The position numbers and the translations under genes are program-made. DNA of 64,000 nucleotides, from contig OZ038398.1 of NCBI GenBank assembly GCA_964036045.1, forward strand, positions 25,674,109 to 25,738,108, in the 5' to 3' direction. Below are positions 23,244-33,800 of the stretch, in pieces. Source of the stretch: Eutreptiella sp. 'Long Island Sound 2002'. Its lineage: Eukaryota > Euglenozoa > Euglenophyceae > Eutreptiales > Eutreptiaceae. The notes under the pieces were generated by a model. It did not search any database and was not told the origin of the DNA. It worked only from the letters and a program-made list of their open reading frames with translations. Numbering within the stretch: the first letter of the stretch is position 1; the number at the start of each line of letters is the position of its first letter.

Positions 23244-23634
23244 TTTTTTTGCACTGAACGGCGCCTTTTGTGGCTGGCCAGGCCGGGGAGAAAGGCTCTT
23301 GCGCGCCAAGCTTTTTTGGGGAGGGGCGGGAGCCCGAAATCAAGTTCAATCGCGGGCTGAGTACCGCTGCACGTTGCTGTCCTCGTCTGCTTCATCTCAA
23401 AGAGACTTGGCAGCCCCGTTATAGACAACCGCAGGCCGGGGTCTCCGCTTGATACCCGAAGGCGGTGTGGTTGCGGATTGGGGGTTAGAGCATGACGGCT
23501 GGAGCACGGGGGGTGGCTTGGGGGAGGGATTCATTTGCAGAAGTGACTGGTGAGTGCCAGTGTGGTAGTACTGATTGATCGCGCCGCTAGGGCTGTCGAG
23601 GGTCGGCGTGAGAAAATGTGTAAGTGTGGCTTTT

Positions 23635-26600
23635 TCAAAGAGATGACACGTTGGACGAGTGTGAGGACGATTGTGAGTTTGTACTCGCGGGGGAGGGGGG
23701 GGCTGGTGCGAAGTACCTTGTTATGCGAGGAGAAGGGGCGGAAATGGGGGCGGAGGCGGCGAGGGGGGGTGCTGGTCTAGGGGGGGGGGGGAGGTTGAAC
23801 ATGTCCCTGATTGTGAGCGGCCGTTTGGGGGGCGGAGGCTCTGGCTGGGGTTGACTTGCGGTACCGCGTTTCAGTGATAGAGGCCGGACGGGCCTTGGGG
23901 GCTGGCGGCCGTGTTTTCGAGTTTTGGTGTGTGCCGCAGGAGATGGGGGGCGGGGGCGTTTTGGGGGCTTGTGTGCAACTTTGTCCGGGAGGGGGGGGGG
24001 AGGGTGGTAGGCGGGGGGGGGGCGTTGTTGGGCGGTGTGCGACGTGCTGTAGGGCGACCAGGGGCGTCCCCATGAGTTGGGGCCCGTAGGGGGGGTGAGC
24101 GGGGCTGGGGGGGGGTGGTCTTTTAGCCATTCCAGCGTGCGGTATAGGGCGCTGAGGAGCAGGGGAACACGATCCTTCAGGGCGAGTTTTAAGTCGTGAC
24201 AGTGTGCTGGTTTTCTTCGGCCGGAGGGGGGGGTTGTGAGTTTGGTGTACAGCGTCATGGGAACAAGCCCCCGGACGAAATTGCGTCTCTCCCCCACGTG
24301 TGTGGTCGCGGACCACCATTGGGACACCACCGTGGTGAAGGGGGGGCGCCAGCATTGAATGTAGGATTGGACCAGGTGTTCGCACGTTGGGCAGTGTGAG
24401 ACGAAAGAGATAACATCCATCGGGTGCGGGTCGGGGCAAGCGTGGCAATGGCGAGGGCGCAAGTCGTCATGGAAAGCAAATGGCGCCATGTTGAAATTTC
24501 CGGAGGACCATTTGAAAGGGAGGCCTTTGAACCACGAAGTGTGATTGTAAAAATGGAAGCTGGACGGTGCGTGGATGTTTTCGTGTTTGTGGCGAGGGAG
24601 GAGATGCTTGATTGAGGTTGTAGTCAATTTCTGTATGACTGGGAGGGGGCCCCTGGATATGCACCCTATCGGGGGGGGGGGAAGGAGGGAGGGGTCCCAG
24701 ACCATCACGTGGGCGGCCCACTTTGAGTAAGCATCTGAGATTTCATTCCCCACGAACCCGGCGTGCCCCTTGATCCACCCCCAACCCTGGATCATCCCTG
24801 GGCGTAGGGAGGCCTGAATGGACTGGAGAGAGGATTCCCACGTGCCGGCTGGCGAGCGTGATGGGAGGCCTGGGGGGGTGTTCGGAGAGAGAACAGTGAT
24901 AACGTGGAGGTTGTCCCCTAGCACGGCGAAGGTGAGGTGCGGGTGAGATGCAAGGGCCCACCGTAGGAACATAATAGCGGCCCAGAACTCCGATCCCTCT
25001 GATGAACGGTACGGGGACGTTTGGCACAGTACCCATCTGGAGCCATTTGGAAAAAACAGGGAGGCCGCCGACCCGTAGCCCAAGGCGCCCGCTGAGCCAT
25101 CCAAGTACACCCATGTCGTGCCGGGGGACGATGCGAGGAGGAGGGCAAGGGCTGCTTCACAACCCCATTCTTCGAGGTCGTCGGGGTCAAGGGAGTGAGG
25201 TTCATCTGGGAGCCGGTACAGCTCGCCATGCAGTGACGAGTCGAGTAGGACCCCGCCGTATGGCCCGGGGGGGGGGTTGAGGATGTATTCTTGAGGGTGA
25301 AGAAGGGGGGGGGTGAGCAGTTCGTGGCGCCCCGCCAGTTGAGGGAGGACAGAAATGGCTGGGTTTTGAAAGGTGTATTCTTTCTCGTTACGGCGGAGAC
25401 CGGGGTTTTTGATGGTGTGGGTGGTGCCGTCCGAAAACTGGAGTGTGGCCGATTCTGTATGCGGTCCCCATTCTCTGATCGATAGAGGAGGTCGTCAACA
25501 AAGGCGTGGCCCGATTCGTGTGGGGAGGGGGGTGCAGTGACGTGGGACGGCAAGGCGAAGAGGAGCACATTCAGGTAGAGGCAGAAAAGGATTGGTGACA
25601 TGGGGCATCCTTGCCGAACGCCTCTGGTTTGCAGGTGTGAGGAGTGGGTTTGACCTGACACCACTGGGAAGTCGCGAGGGGCACGGTACAAGGATTGAAT
25701 GAGGTTTACGAGGGGCGTAGGAAAGTTCAGGCGGGACAGAACTGTGAAGAGGGTGGTGTGGGGGACGGAGTTAAAAGCCTTATTGAAATCAATGTAGAGG
25801 CTGTAGCTACCGACCGATTCCCGAAACGTGGATAAGAGGTTGAAAATGTGGTCCTGGCATCTGCGGTTCGGAAGCCCGCCGAACTGGGTGGGGTGTATGA
25901 TGGAATGTTCAATGGCCGCTGCCAGTAGCTCTCGATTGGCGTGTGTTGCAATTATTTTGTAAACGCTGTTCAGCAAGGCTATAGGCCTGTAATTTACCGG
26001 GTTCATCACGTCCCCTTTCTTAAAAAGCAAGATAATGTTGGCTTCGAGCCATTTCTCGGGCAACGGCCGGTGGAGGTAGTAGTTGCATACCTTCCAAATG
26101 AATTGTTGGATAGGGGGGGGGGAGACGTGCAAAGTGTAGTTGTTGGTGAAGTCCCGCCCCCCCGCCTTGTTGGGCTTGGACCTCTTAAGCGTGTTGCGTA
26201 ACGATTCCCAGGTAATGTCAGGGAGGAGGCCGTGTTTTGTGGGTTCGGGGCAGGCGGGGGAGTGTGCGAGTAGGCGATCCACTAGAGTGTTCGGCGGTGC
26301 GTATTCGAGGCTGCCCCCCAGGGTGAGGAGTGTAGAAGAGAAAATAGAGCCCACTTCTTTGGGGGTGGAGACGAGCTGTGTGGTGCCCGGGCGCTTCAGC
26401 GTTATTTCACCTCGTTCCACGGGGTTGAGCGCCTCGTTGATGGTGCGTTTGATCCTAGTTTTCCTCACTAGGCACCGATGGATTTTGGTGGTTGCGGCCT
26501 TGTTCACTTTGGTTTCCCACTCCTTGACGAGTTTGTTGAGCGTGTCCATGGAAGCGGGGTAGTTGGGATGGCTGGGGGGGGGCAGGGTTTGCAGGGACTC

Positions 26601-27695
26601 TTTGATTTTCTTTACCAGAGCCGAGGAGGTAGGGCGTGACGGCGTGGTGATACTGTGGTAGCTGGTCGCCACTTCCTCCAGCACGACGTCTGTGAAAAGC
26701 TCGATGTCCGCCGAGGACAAGGACTCAAAGCGGGGGAGGGTAGACTCGCACCACCGCGCCAGGGGGGCAAGGGAGTCGTGGTGCTTGGAGCGTTCCCGCT
26801 CCGTCAGTATTCGGAAAACTTTCCTCTTAGTTGTGGGAGCTTCGGTAAAAGGGTGAGGGGGGACTTGAGAGGTGTACGTGACTGGGTGGTGGTCTGACGT
26901 TTTGTCGTCGGTTTGGATGGTTGCAGAGGTGGGGGCAAAAAATTCCGAGGCCGCCGGGGAGAGCAAAATATGGTCAAGGCGGCTACTGCTTGCCCTGTAC
27001 GGGGTGGGGTATCGGGAGAAGGACCGCTCGGTCGGGTGAAAGTGCCGAAAGGTATCGATGAGGCGCGGCGGGTCGCTCGTGATCTGTCTGCGAAGCCACG
27101 GCCATTCGTTGTCCGTTTGGAGGTTCGATCCGTCTAGTTCAGGGCACATTATGCAATTGGTGTCCCCACCGAGGACGTGGTTAGGATACTGATGCATGAG
27201 TGGCCGTAGGATGTTTTCAATTTTTGAGCGGTGGACGTCCGTGCTTGGGGCGTATACCGAGACCAGCAAGGTGGGCGGGGCCCCCGGGAGAGTGAGAACG
27301 GCTGCCGCCAGCATCCCTTCTGTATCTAGTCGGGGAAGGGGGGTAACGAAGCGGGAGAGCCGGGGGGAACAGACCAAGACGGAACCATGCTCGCCTCTGG
27401 AGTGTTTGTCTTGGCTGATATTCGAAACGATGGTGGCTTTAGTGCCCGAACCGTAGGCGTATACGTGGGGGAGGATGGGGGCGTGATTGATTTCTTGGAG
27501 GAAGAGGATGTCGAAGTCGTTCTTGAGGTGTCGGAGAATTTGGCTGCTCACTATGGGTTTCTTCTGCAAGTTGTGGGATAGAAAACGCAGTTCTGAAGGG
27601 AGGGGTATGGGGGGGCGGTGAGGCCGTTGGTAACCCTTCCGTAGGCGCGTTTTGGATCTCGGGGGGGGCGGGATAGGGGGGGGCTGGGGGGGCAC
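23635..27695 (-). pseudogene. LINE ORF2: AP endonuclease - reverse transcriptase - RNase H, one frameshift
   Basis: The first frame (27695-24918) has an AP-like endonuclease (LQEINHA, VYAPSTD, GGDTNC, SSRLDHIL, SDHHPV) and a non-LTR reverse transcriptase (NYRPIALLNSVYKI, YIDFNKAFNSV, GVRQGCPMSPILF, catalytic FVDDLL). Just after FVDDLLYRSE, near 25460-25490, coding shifts to the frame that includes 25110-23635. That frame contains a complete RNase H with YLDGSAG, the Glu of SEFWAA, GDN and the Asp of GNEISD. A proline-rich tail carries LTIRDMFN and RITRYFAP, which resemble PCNA-binding boxes. No ATG was found for the start, so the 5' end is uncertain. The single frameshift may be real decay or a sequence error. 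Confidence 0.85.
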
Positions 27696-27912
27696 TGGGG
27701 AGCCGGGCTGGCTGGGCTGGCTAAGGCAAAGAAAGTGCTGAATTTGGTCGGCCGGTATCCCGGCCGAGGTGAGCTCGTCGTCTAGTCCCTTGCCTGTGAT
27801 GGTGGAAGCCGTGACTGGGCCGGTGGTTCACTGAATCTTGGCCCTTTTGTGTTCAGGTAGAGGGGGCTGGACAGTGCAGGAGGCGGGTACCCGGCCCTCT
27901 GGCTTTCGTGGG

Positions 27913-30624
27913 TTAGCTTGCCTGTGGTATGTGTCGGAGGATTAGAGCGAGGCGAGGGACGGTACGAGGGACGGTTAGCCCAAACACTTCGTCTTCTCTC
28001 CGTCGAGGTATACCGTGGTGCCACTCATGGCGTGCGGCCCCCGTGAGGACCAGGAGAGAGCGGGCAAACAGGCGGATGCGAAAGGAGTCCCCGTTGGAGG
28101 GGTTCTTAAAGAACATTGTGGTGTCCGATTGGGAACCAAAAATGGACACTGGGTCGCCTAGCAAGGGGTCGTCCCCGTGGTAGCCGATGCCCTCTCCCGG
28201 GAGATACATTGTGCCCGTGATTTGGTTGGGAGGAGGGTGTGAGAGGCCTAGCCGCTCCAGCGCGGCATTGTAGGTTTGGAGGATGGAGGAAAACTCTTCC
28301 GGGATGGGGGACGTGGCGGCGACTTTGCTCGGGCCGAGGTATGCGTGGCCGAAGTGTTGGACTGAGCGCCCGTGGTACTTCTCCCACGTGTTGTCGTGGA
28401 GAATCTTTTTTACCGTTTCCTCTTGGCTTTCGGAGAATACGTCGCGGACGTAATAAAAACCAGCGGGGAGGCGGGGGTCGATTTGAATATCCGAGGCGGG
28501 GGTGGGGGCACCGTGGTCGGGGGGTAGGAGGGTGGTCGCCTCGCCTCCTAGTGGAGCAAGCAGCGGGACGCTGGTCTCGGACATCTCTTCGATGCGGCTT
28601 GGTCCCGGCGTTGGCGTAGCGGCGCCGGCGTCCTCCGGTGCCGCGTTCCACTCGCTGATGCGCTCAGTCAGCCCCGTAGCGGGCCTTTCACGAAGGGCGG
28701 TGACAAGTTGGGACACGAAGGCCGTGGACCCCAAGGCGGCTCCCGCTTGGAGGCGCTGCACTATGGGTTGTTCGTGCTCGGCCACATCCGGGTCTTGAGC
28801 GGGGAGGATCTTCTCGAGGGCGATGAGGTTTCGGTGTAGTGGGGCAAAGGCAGCGTCTCCATATTTGAAATCATGCGCTAGCAGCGCGGATTCCCCCTTT
28901 TCGTAGACCACGAGGTAGGCTTGTTGGTGTTCGTAGGGAGGCCGTGTGGGCTCGAACGACACGTACGGGCCAAGAAACCCCGCTTGGACGCGCAAGTCGA
29001 GAGCGTGCGCCGATCTTGGGGCCACTAGGAGCACGGCGGTCTTCGGGGCCTTAGATGAGTCGTATGAGGGCGGGGCCGGCGTCGCGTGGGCTCGCTCGGG
29101 GGCGCCCGAAGGCGCGGACCTCGCGTTGCCGTCGGATCGTGACGAGAACCGCACTAATTGCCCATCTATGCCATGAAAGAGGACAATGCCGCATGAGTGG
29201 AAGAAGCGGATAGCTAACGTTTGGACACCGGTCTTCATGACGTCGCACGGCGCGTGAGTGGTGTCAATCGCCACGACCAAGGAATCTTTAGACCGGAACA
29301 TCGCTCCTAGGGGCGGTGAGGCGCCCCGTCCACCGGGCAGGTTGGCGATCATCATGGTGAGCATTTCCGGAGCTTGTAGGTCTTTGTTTCTTTCCTTTCG
29401 GTCCCTAGCGATCACGGCTCGATACACTTCGGTAGTCGGCAAAGCGTGCATGTCCATTGCAAGGAGTTCTCCGGTGAGGAATTGGGCGCACTCTCGGACC
29501 TTAAACATGAGCTCGTCGGCAAAGCGAGATGGGAGTTCCCAATCAAACCGGTAGTAGGCCCAATGCGGGCTCTCGGAAGGGACTATGTGGCCAAACGGGT
29601 AGTAGGCATTTTTGGTGTTCACCGATACGTTTGCTAGCGCGGGGACAAACATTTCGTTCATTAACTTCATGAAAGCACGGGCGTCTCCAATTTTGCGTTG
29701 CCTTGGTTTAGTTTTATCTCTCTCTTCCGGCGGCGAAGGCTCAATGTGATCAAGGAATTCTATGCTCACCTCAAAACGTAGTGTTTTGTGCAACCGGAGG
29801 TCTCGCACCGTTGGATGGGCGTGCTTGGCGGCGAAGCGGAAAGGTTCAAACTTAAAATTGATGTCTTCATATCGGCACCCGTCAAAGGAAGAGGTGTTTA
29901 GGAGCAAGGCAACATACGGCATCGTTTGATGGCCGCTCGTGCGGAACTCGTAGGAGTCTTTGCCGTCCCTTTTGACCTTGTAGGCGTCCCGGAGTTGCGC
30001 CCCGTGCATACATATCACGCTAGAAATGTACGGAAGAAGAGGAAAAAGGGCGGAAGTTGAGCCTAGCATGCGAAAGGTGGCGGCAACCACTTGAGCGTCC
30101 CACGCCGGAATAACGAACCATCCTTTGAGGTCTTTGTTCTCTTCTTTGGCTTTATCTAGCACGGTTCTTAATTGTTTAGCCCACGGGGTGGCGGTGGGTG
30201 GAGACTCCTTGGCTTCGGCTTGGGAATAGTCCAACTCATACGGCTTTAGGTAGAAACGCTTGTGCTTGAACAAAAGCTTTTCGAGCTCGTTGTAGTTATT
30301 GTGCGCAACGGAAGAGACCCTACCTCGATCTAGAATTTCCGTGGAGTTGCTCCCAACGAAGGCGGATTGAATATCGGTGCCTTCCACATCCAGGTAAAAC
30401 TCGGAGTAGTCTTGTAGTCGGCGGTAGACTTCGGGAACGAAAATGCGTTGGCGTGTGTCAAATATTTTGCCTTCAATGGCTTCAAGTTGGCGTGACGGAA
30501 AGCGTGTTTGCAACGGCGAATTTGAGGCTTGGTGTTTTTGAAAGAGGTGTGACGGAGAATAGTTGAATAGCGTTGAAAGGCCATCATCGGCGGCTTTGGA
30601 GCTTCCAAATAGGGTGAAATTCAT
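27913..30624 (-). CDS. LINE ORF1 protein with C-terminal AlkB-like 2OG-Fe(II) dioxygenase
   Basis: I chose the ATG at 30624 (MNFTLFGSSK), which gives 903 residues; the frame is open upstream to 30768 without an ATG. The N-terminal three quarters match no domain I recognise. The last about 190 residues form an AlkB-type oxygenase: the opening FYYVRDVFSE, the metal site in YLPGEGIGYHGDD (His and Asp), SLLVLTGAARHEWHHGIP supplying the distal His, and RLALILR supplying the 2-oxoglutarate-binding Arg. Known AlkB proteins oxidatively remove methyl groups from nucleic acid bases, so repair or protection of element RNA or cDNA is a reasonable inference. It lies between the LINE target-site duplications and is therefore part of the element, not a host gene. 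Confidence 0.82.
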   Translation of the reverse strand: MNFTLFGSSKAADDGLSTLFNYSPSHLFQKHQASNSPLQTRFPSRQLEAIEGKIFDTRQRIFVPEVYRRLQDYSEFYLDVEGTDIQSAFVGSNSTEILDRGRVSSVAHNNYNELEKLLFKHKRFYLKPYELDYSQAEAKESPPTATPWAKQLRTVLDKAKEENKDLKGWFVIPAWDAQVVAATFRMLGSTSALFPLLPYISSVICMHGAQLRDAYKVKRDGKDSYEFRTSGHQTMPYVALLLNTSSFDGCRYEDINFKFEPFRFAAKHAHPTVRDLRLHKTLRFEVSIEFLDHIEPSPPEERDKTKPRQRKIGDARAFMKLMNEMFVPALANVSVNTKNAYYPFGHIVPSESPHWAYYRFDWELPSRFADELMFKVRECAQFLTGELLAMDMHALPTTEVYRAVIARDRKERNKDLQAPEMLTMMIANLPGGRGASPPLGAMFRSKDSLVVAIDTTHAPCDVMKTGVQTLAIRFFHSCGIVLFHGIDGQLVRFSSRSDGNARSAPSGAPERAHATPAPPSYDSSKAPKTAVLLVAPRSAHALDLRVQAGFLGPYVSFEPTRPPYEHQQAYLVVYEKGESALLAHDFKYGDAAFAPLHRNLIALEKILPAQDPDVAEHEQPIVQRLQAGAALGSTAFVSQLVTALRERPATGLTERISEWNAAPEDAGAATPTPGPSRIEEMSETSVPLLAPLGGEATTLLPPDHGAPTPASDIQIDPRLPAGFYYVRDVFSESQEETVKKILHDNTWEKYHGRSVQHFGHAYLGPSKVAATSPIPEEFSSILQTYNAALERLGLSHPPPNQITGTMYLPGEGIGYHGDDPLLGDPVSIFGSQSDTTMFFKNPSNGDSFRIRLFARSLLVLTGAARHEWHHGIPRRREDEVFGLTVPRTVPRLALILRHIPQAS

Positions 30625-30846
30625 GGTGTTTTCGGGATGAACGAAAAGGTGGCTTGGCGTCAATTGAAAGATTGCGAGCGTGGATTTGAACTCGGGAATT
30701 GAGATGATGATTTGAAAACTGCGGGAAAGGCTCCAGAACTTGAACAGCCCAGGATTTTCTCCAATCACCGAATAGCCTGGACTACTGGTGGATCCATCAA
30801 CAAAATGCTGAGGGTCAATCGAAAAAAAATAGACACTCAGAAAGTG

Positions 30847-30863
30847 TGGCAGCAGACGTGTCT
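30847..30863. repeat. 17-bp target-site duplication, LINE 5' side
   Basis: This is an exact copy of 23227-23243. PKS coding sequence resumes immediately beyond it (tggggctgtcgcg). Confidence 0.92.
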
Positions 30864-33800
30864 GGGGCTGTCGCGTGAACTATCCCGAAAACAAGGCTGT
30901 CCTGTGCCGACATCTGCGAGTCTTCGAGGTACAATCTCATGGCGTTGGCGGATCCAACAGTCAGCGGTGACGACATACTCAGCAGAAACAGCGGATTCCT
31001 TCCCCGTGGAAGATTTCCGAGGTTGAAAATGGTGTCTTCAGAGCACACCCGGAAGTCAGCAGCCAACGCCAGTGCCAAGCCCCCGCCGATGACCTTCCCG
31101 TGCACGGCCGCAATTACAGGCACAGGGAGGCTTCGGATCATAGCAGCTATGCGCTCGCAGCGCATAAGGGCAGTCGCGTCCACTAAAGGGTTTTCAGTGG
31201 AGCTTTCTGTCTGCCAGCCGCCGGTACAGAAGTGGGGACCAGCACCCTGCAGCACCACTGCCCTTACATCTCCGCGCTCAACCAACTGTTGCACCTCAAG
31301 AATGCAGCTCAGAAGATCTCCCAATAGTTTGATGCTCATGGCGTTGAACATGGCTACATCGTTGAGCTCTATGGTGGCCACACCGTCTGACATCGCTAAA
31401 CAAACCAACTTTCGACCGTCGCCCTCCGCGTCCTGCTTGCCCACAACAAGCAGCTGGTCCAGTACCAGGTACGCTTCCTCCGCGCATGCAGCGGGGAGAT
31501 GCTTCTTGCACAGCCGCAGCAGACTCGAATCAAGCTGGCGGAACCGCGCCAGCACAGATTTCACTTCCTGCTCCACATCAACCGTTCTAACCACAGCCTT
31601 GAATCTTGGGTGGAGACGTGCTGGTGGAAGAAGGCTGAAACTGATATTTGCGCTGACAAATGCAAGGTCTGATGCCGCTATCAGCAACAAGACATCTTCA
31701 CCAAGTCGGCTTCCATCGGCCTTTGTGTGTGTATCCGTCACTTCAACTACCACCTGTAGTTCACAGCGCTTCACGCAGTCCACTACCAGCATGACCGCTT
31801 CGATGTCAATCTCTTCGACAATCACTGAGTAGGCTGTGAGGTGCAAAACATGAACAACCGAAGCGGGTTGCATCGCGTCCGAAATCATCTTCGCGGTTTG
31901 CAATGTAATATGACCCCGTACAAACAGGTGGACAACCGATTCCAGCACTTCCACAGACACCATATCGCCGTCCACTCCATGTTGCTCAGTCACTGGTTCC
32001 ACTTTGACGCTCAAAAATCGTGCAGCTGCAATGACGCGCTCTGCATCCTCCTCTCCACTCGCGCCGAGAGCCATCCCTCGAGGAAGGATGCGGAATCCCA
32101 TGCCAGTGAGTCGCAGCTGCTCCTGAACATTCTCATCCACAAATGCCGAAGGATTCTCCACAACATCAGTGATGAGCCTCATCGTGAGCGCTCTCTTCGA
32201 GTCAATCGTGCTCGGTTGCATCTTCAGCCGCTCGGCGGCTGCAGCCCCGATAACTCGTGGAAGAGAATCCGTGGCAGTGAAGACCAGACATGCAGTGATG
32301 GGGTCTGTGAAGTCAAAGGTGGTGCTCTCACTACCAACGCGGACGTCAGAAGCGCACGCAACAAGTGCACCCAGCGCTGAAATCTTGCCAGCAAGGAGGG
32401 TAAAGACTGGCACACGTAGATCTTCCAGACCGCGTTTGAACGCTGCTGCTGCAGCAAAGGCCTGGATTAGTGCAGAGAGTTCCAGGGTAGCAAAGCCCTG
32501 CTCACTCTCTCCGTCCGTTGCGTCAAATACAACTGCTTTAAGGGTCTTAGACTTCTCTTGCAGAACTTGCAGGGCTGTTGGCAGCAAAGCCACCGTAGGC
32601 AGCCTTAACCGAGCAACGCCATCGCACATCCAGTGAATCTCAACGCTGCCAACCGCATGTGAGCCACATGCTTGTCGCATTGCCACGGATATCACTGCCT
32701 CTGAAATACTGCTTCCTACCCATGAGCCCACATCCACGTCATCAACGTGCAAGTCCATAACCCTGTCAATGACACCAACCTTCAGGCCAGCAGTCGCCCA
32801 CATCCCTGCATCGCCGTGGTAGGCTGCAAGGCCGAATCCAGCTGCGCCAAGCTTCCGCACCAGGCATGCCACCAATACTGGTGACAGCTGAGACGTGCGA
32901 AATCTCACATCGGGGGATGCCATCGTCACGTCTGCCGCCAGGGCCAGCAGCATGCTCTTCTCCTCCGTACTGCTGAAATACTGCACGCACACTGCCGGCT
33001 GTGGTCTCAAAAACCATTCAAGCATCGATAGCAGCGCTTCAGTCCCCGCCGCCGTCTCTAGCAGGTCCCCTTTCTCCGTCACATGCACGAAAATTGTCTG
33101 TCCCTCTGCCTGTCTGGAGACAGTCATGAGACGATTGAGCAGTTCATCTGCGGTCATCTTGCTATCTATCACCACCACAGACGTCGAGGCTGCCACGTCA
33201 CCTTTTGGTCCACCCTCTCGCACTTCCTGCATCTCTTGCTGATTCGAGAGGGCTGCGTTGCAAACTGACTTGCGCAAAAGACTTCTCGCAAGAGATACAC
33301 ATCGCAGTGCAATTGCCCCTGCATCTGATTGATGCCGAATCAGACTGAGGGTTGCTCGTACACCATAGGAGGGCGCCGATGCCACTTCTGCTGCCAGATG
33401 CAGCGCCCTGTCGAGTGCAGATGACTCAGAGTTGCATGTCAAGGTGAGTCCCAGCTCACCAGCTCTGTCTTCGTGCACCATCCCTTCATGCTCCCGCAAG
33501 ACTGCTGCCCACTCGCACTCTCCAACAAGTCGTGACATGCTCTCATCCACACCGAACAGTTGGTTCGACTCTGTGCAGGCGTAATTGAAGCGAGCTCCAG
33601 GCTCTGCTACCCTGTAATCTGCGGAAAGCGCGACAGCCAGGCCAGGACCGCAGACCTCCCCGCTCACTACCATGATCACTGGGACCGGAACGCCTGTGAA
33701 CAGCGTTGCATAAGCAGAAGCAACACGATGGAGAGATGATGCAGTTGTGTCTACTTCCAGATCTTCATTGCTACCATTGAGGAGGCGAATCCAGTCCCAC

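Larger units (their letters stand above)
23244..30846 (-). mobile_element. Full-length 7.6-kb non-LTR retrotransposon (LINE) with AlkB-bearing ORF1
   Basis: Both ends are fixed by the 17-bp target-site duplication and by the empty paralogous site at about 40.8 kb. The order on the minus strand is a short leader, ORF1 with a C-terminal AlkB domain (30624-27913), a 220-bp spacer, ORF2 with endonuclease, RT and RNase H (27695-23635), and about 390 bp of 3' sequence ending in eight A residues. Length and both ends indicate a complete insertion. The near-perfect target-site duplication suggests a fairly recent event, although ORF2 carries a frameshift. Confidence 0.9.

Noticed and set aside
23244-23428. 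N-terminal 61 residues of the ACP-ACP-DH-KR frame as PKS
   Set aside because: They lie inside the LINE 3' end, beyond the target-site duplication.
27913-30624. A host AlkB repair gene sitting between PKS fragments
   Set aside because: It lies within the target-site duplications of the LINE and 5' of its ORF2, so it belongs to the element.
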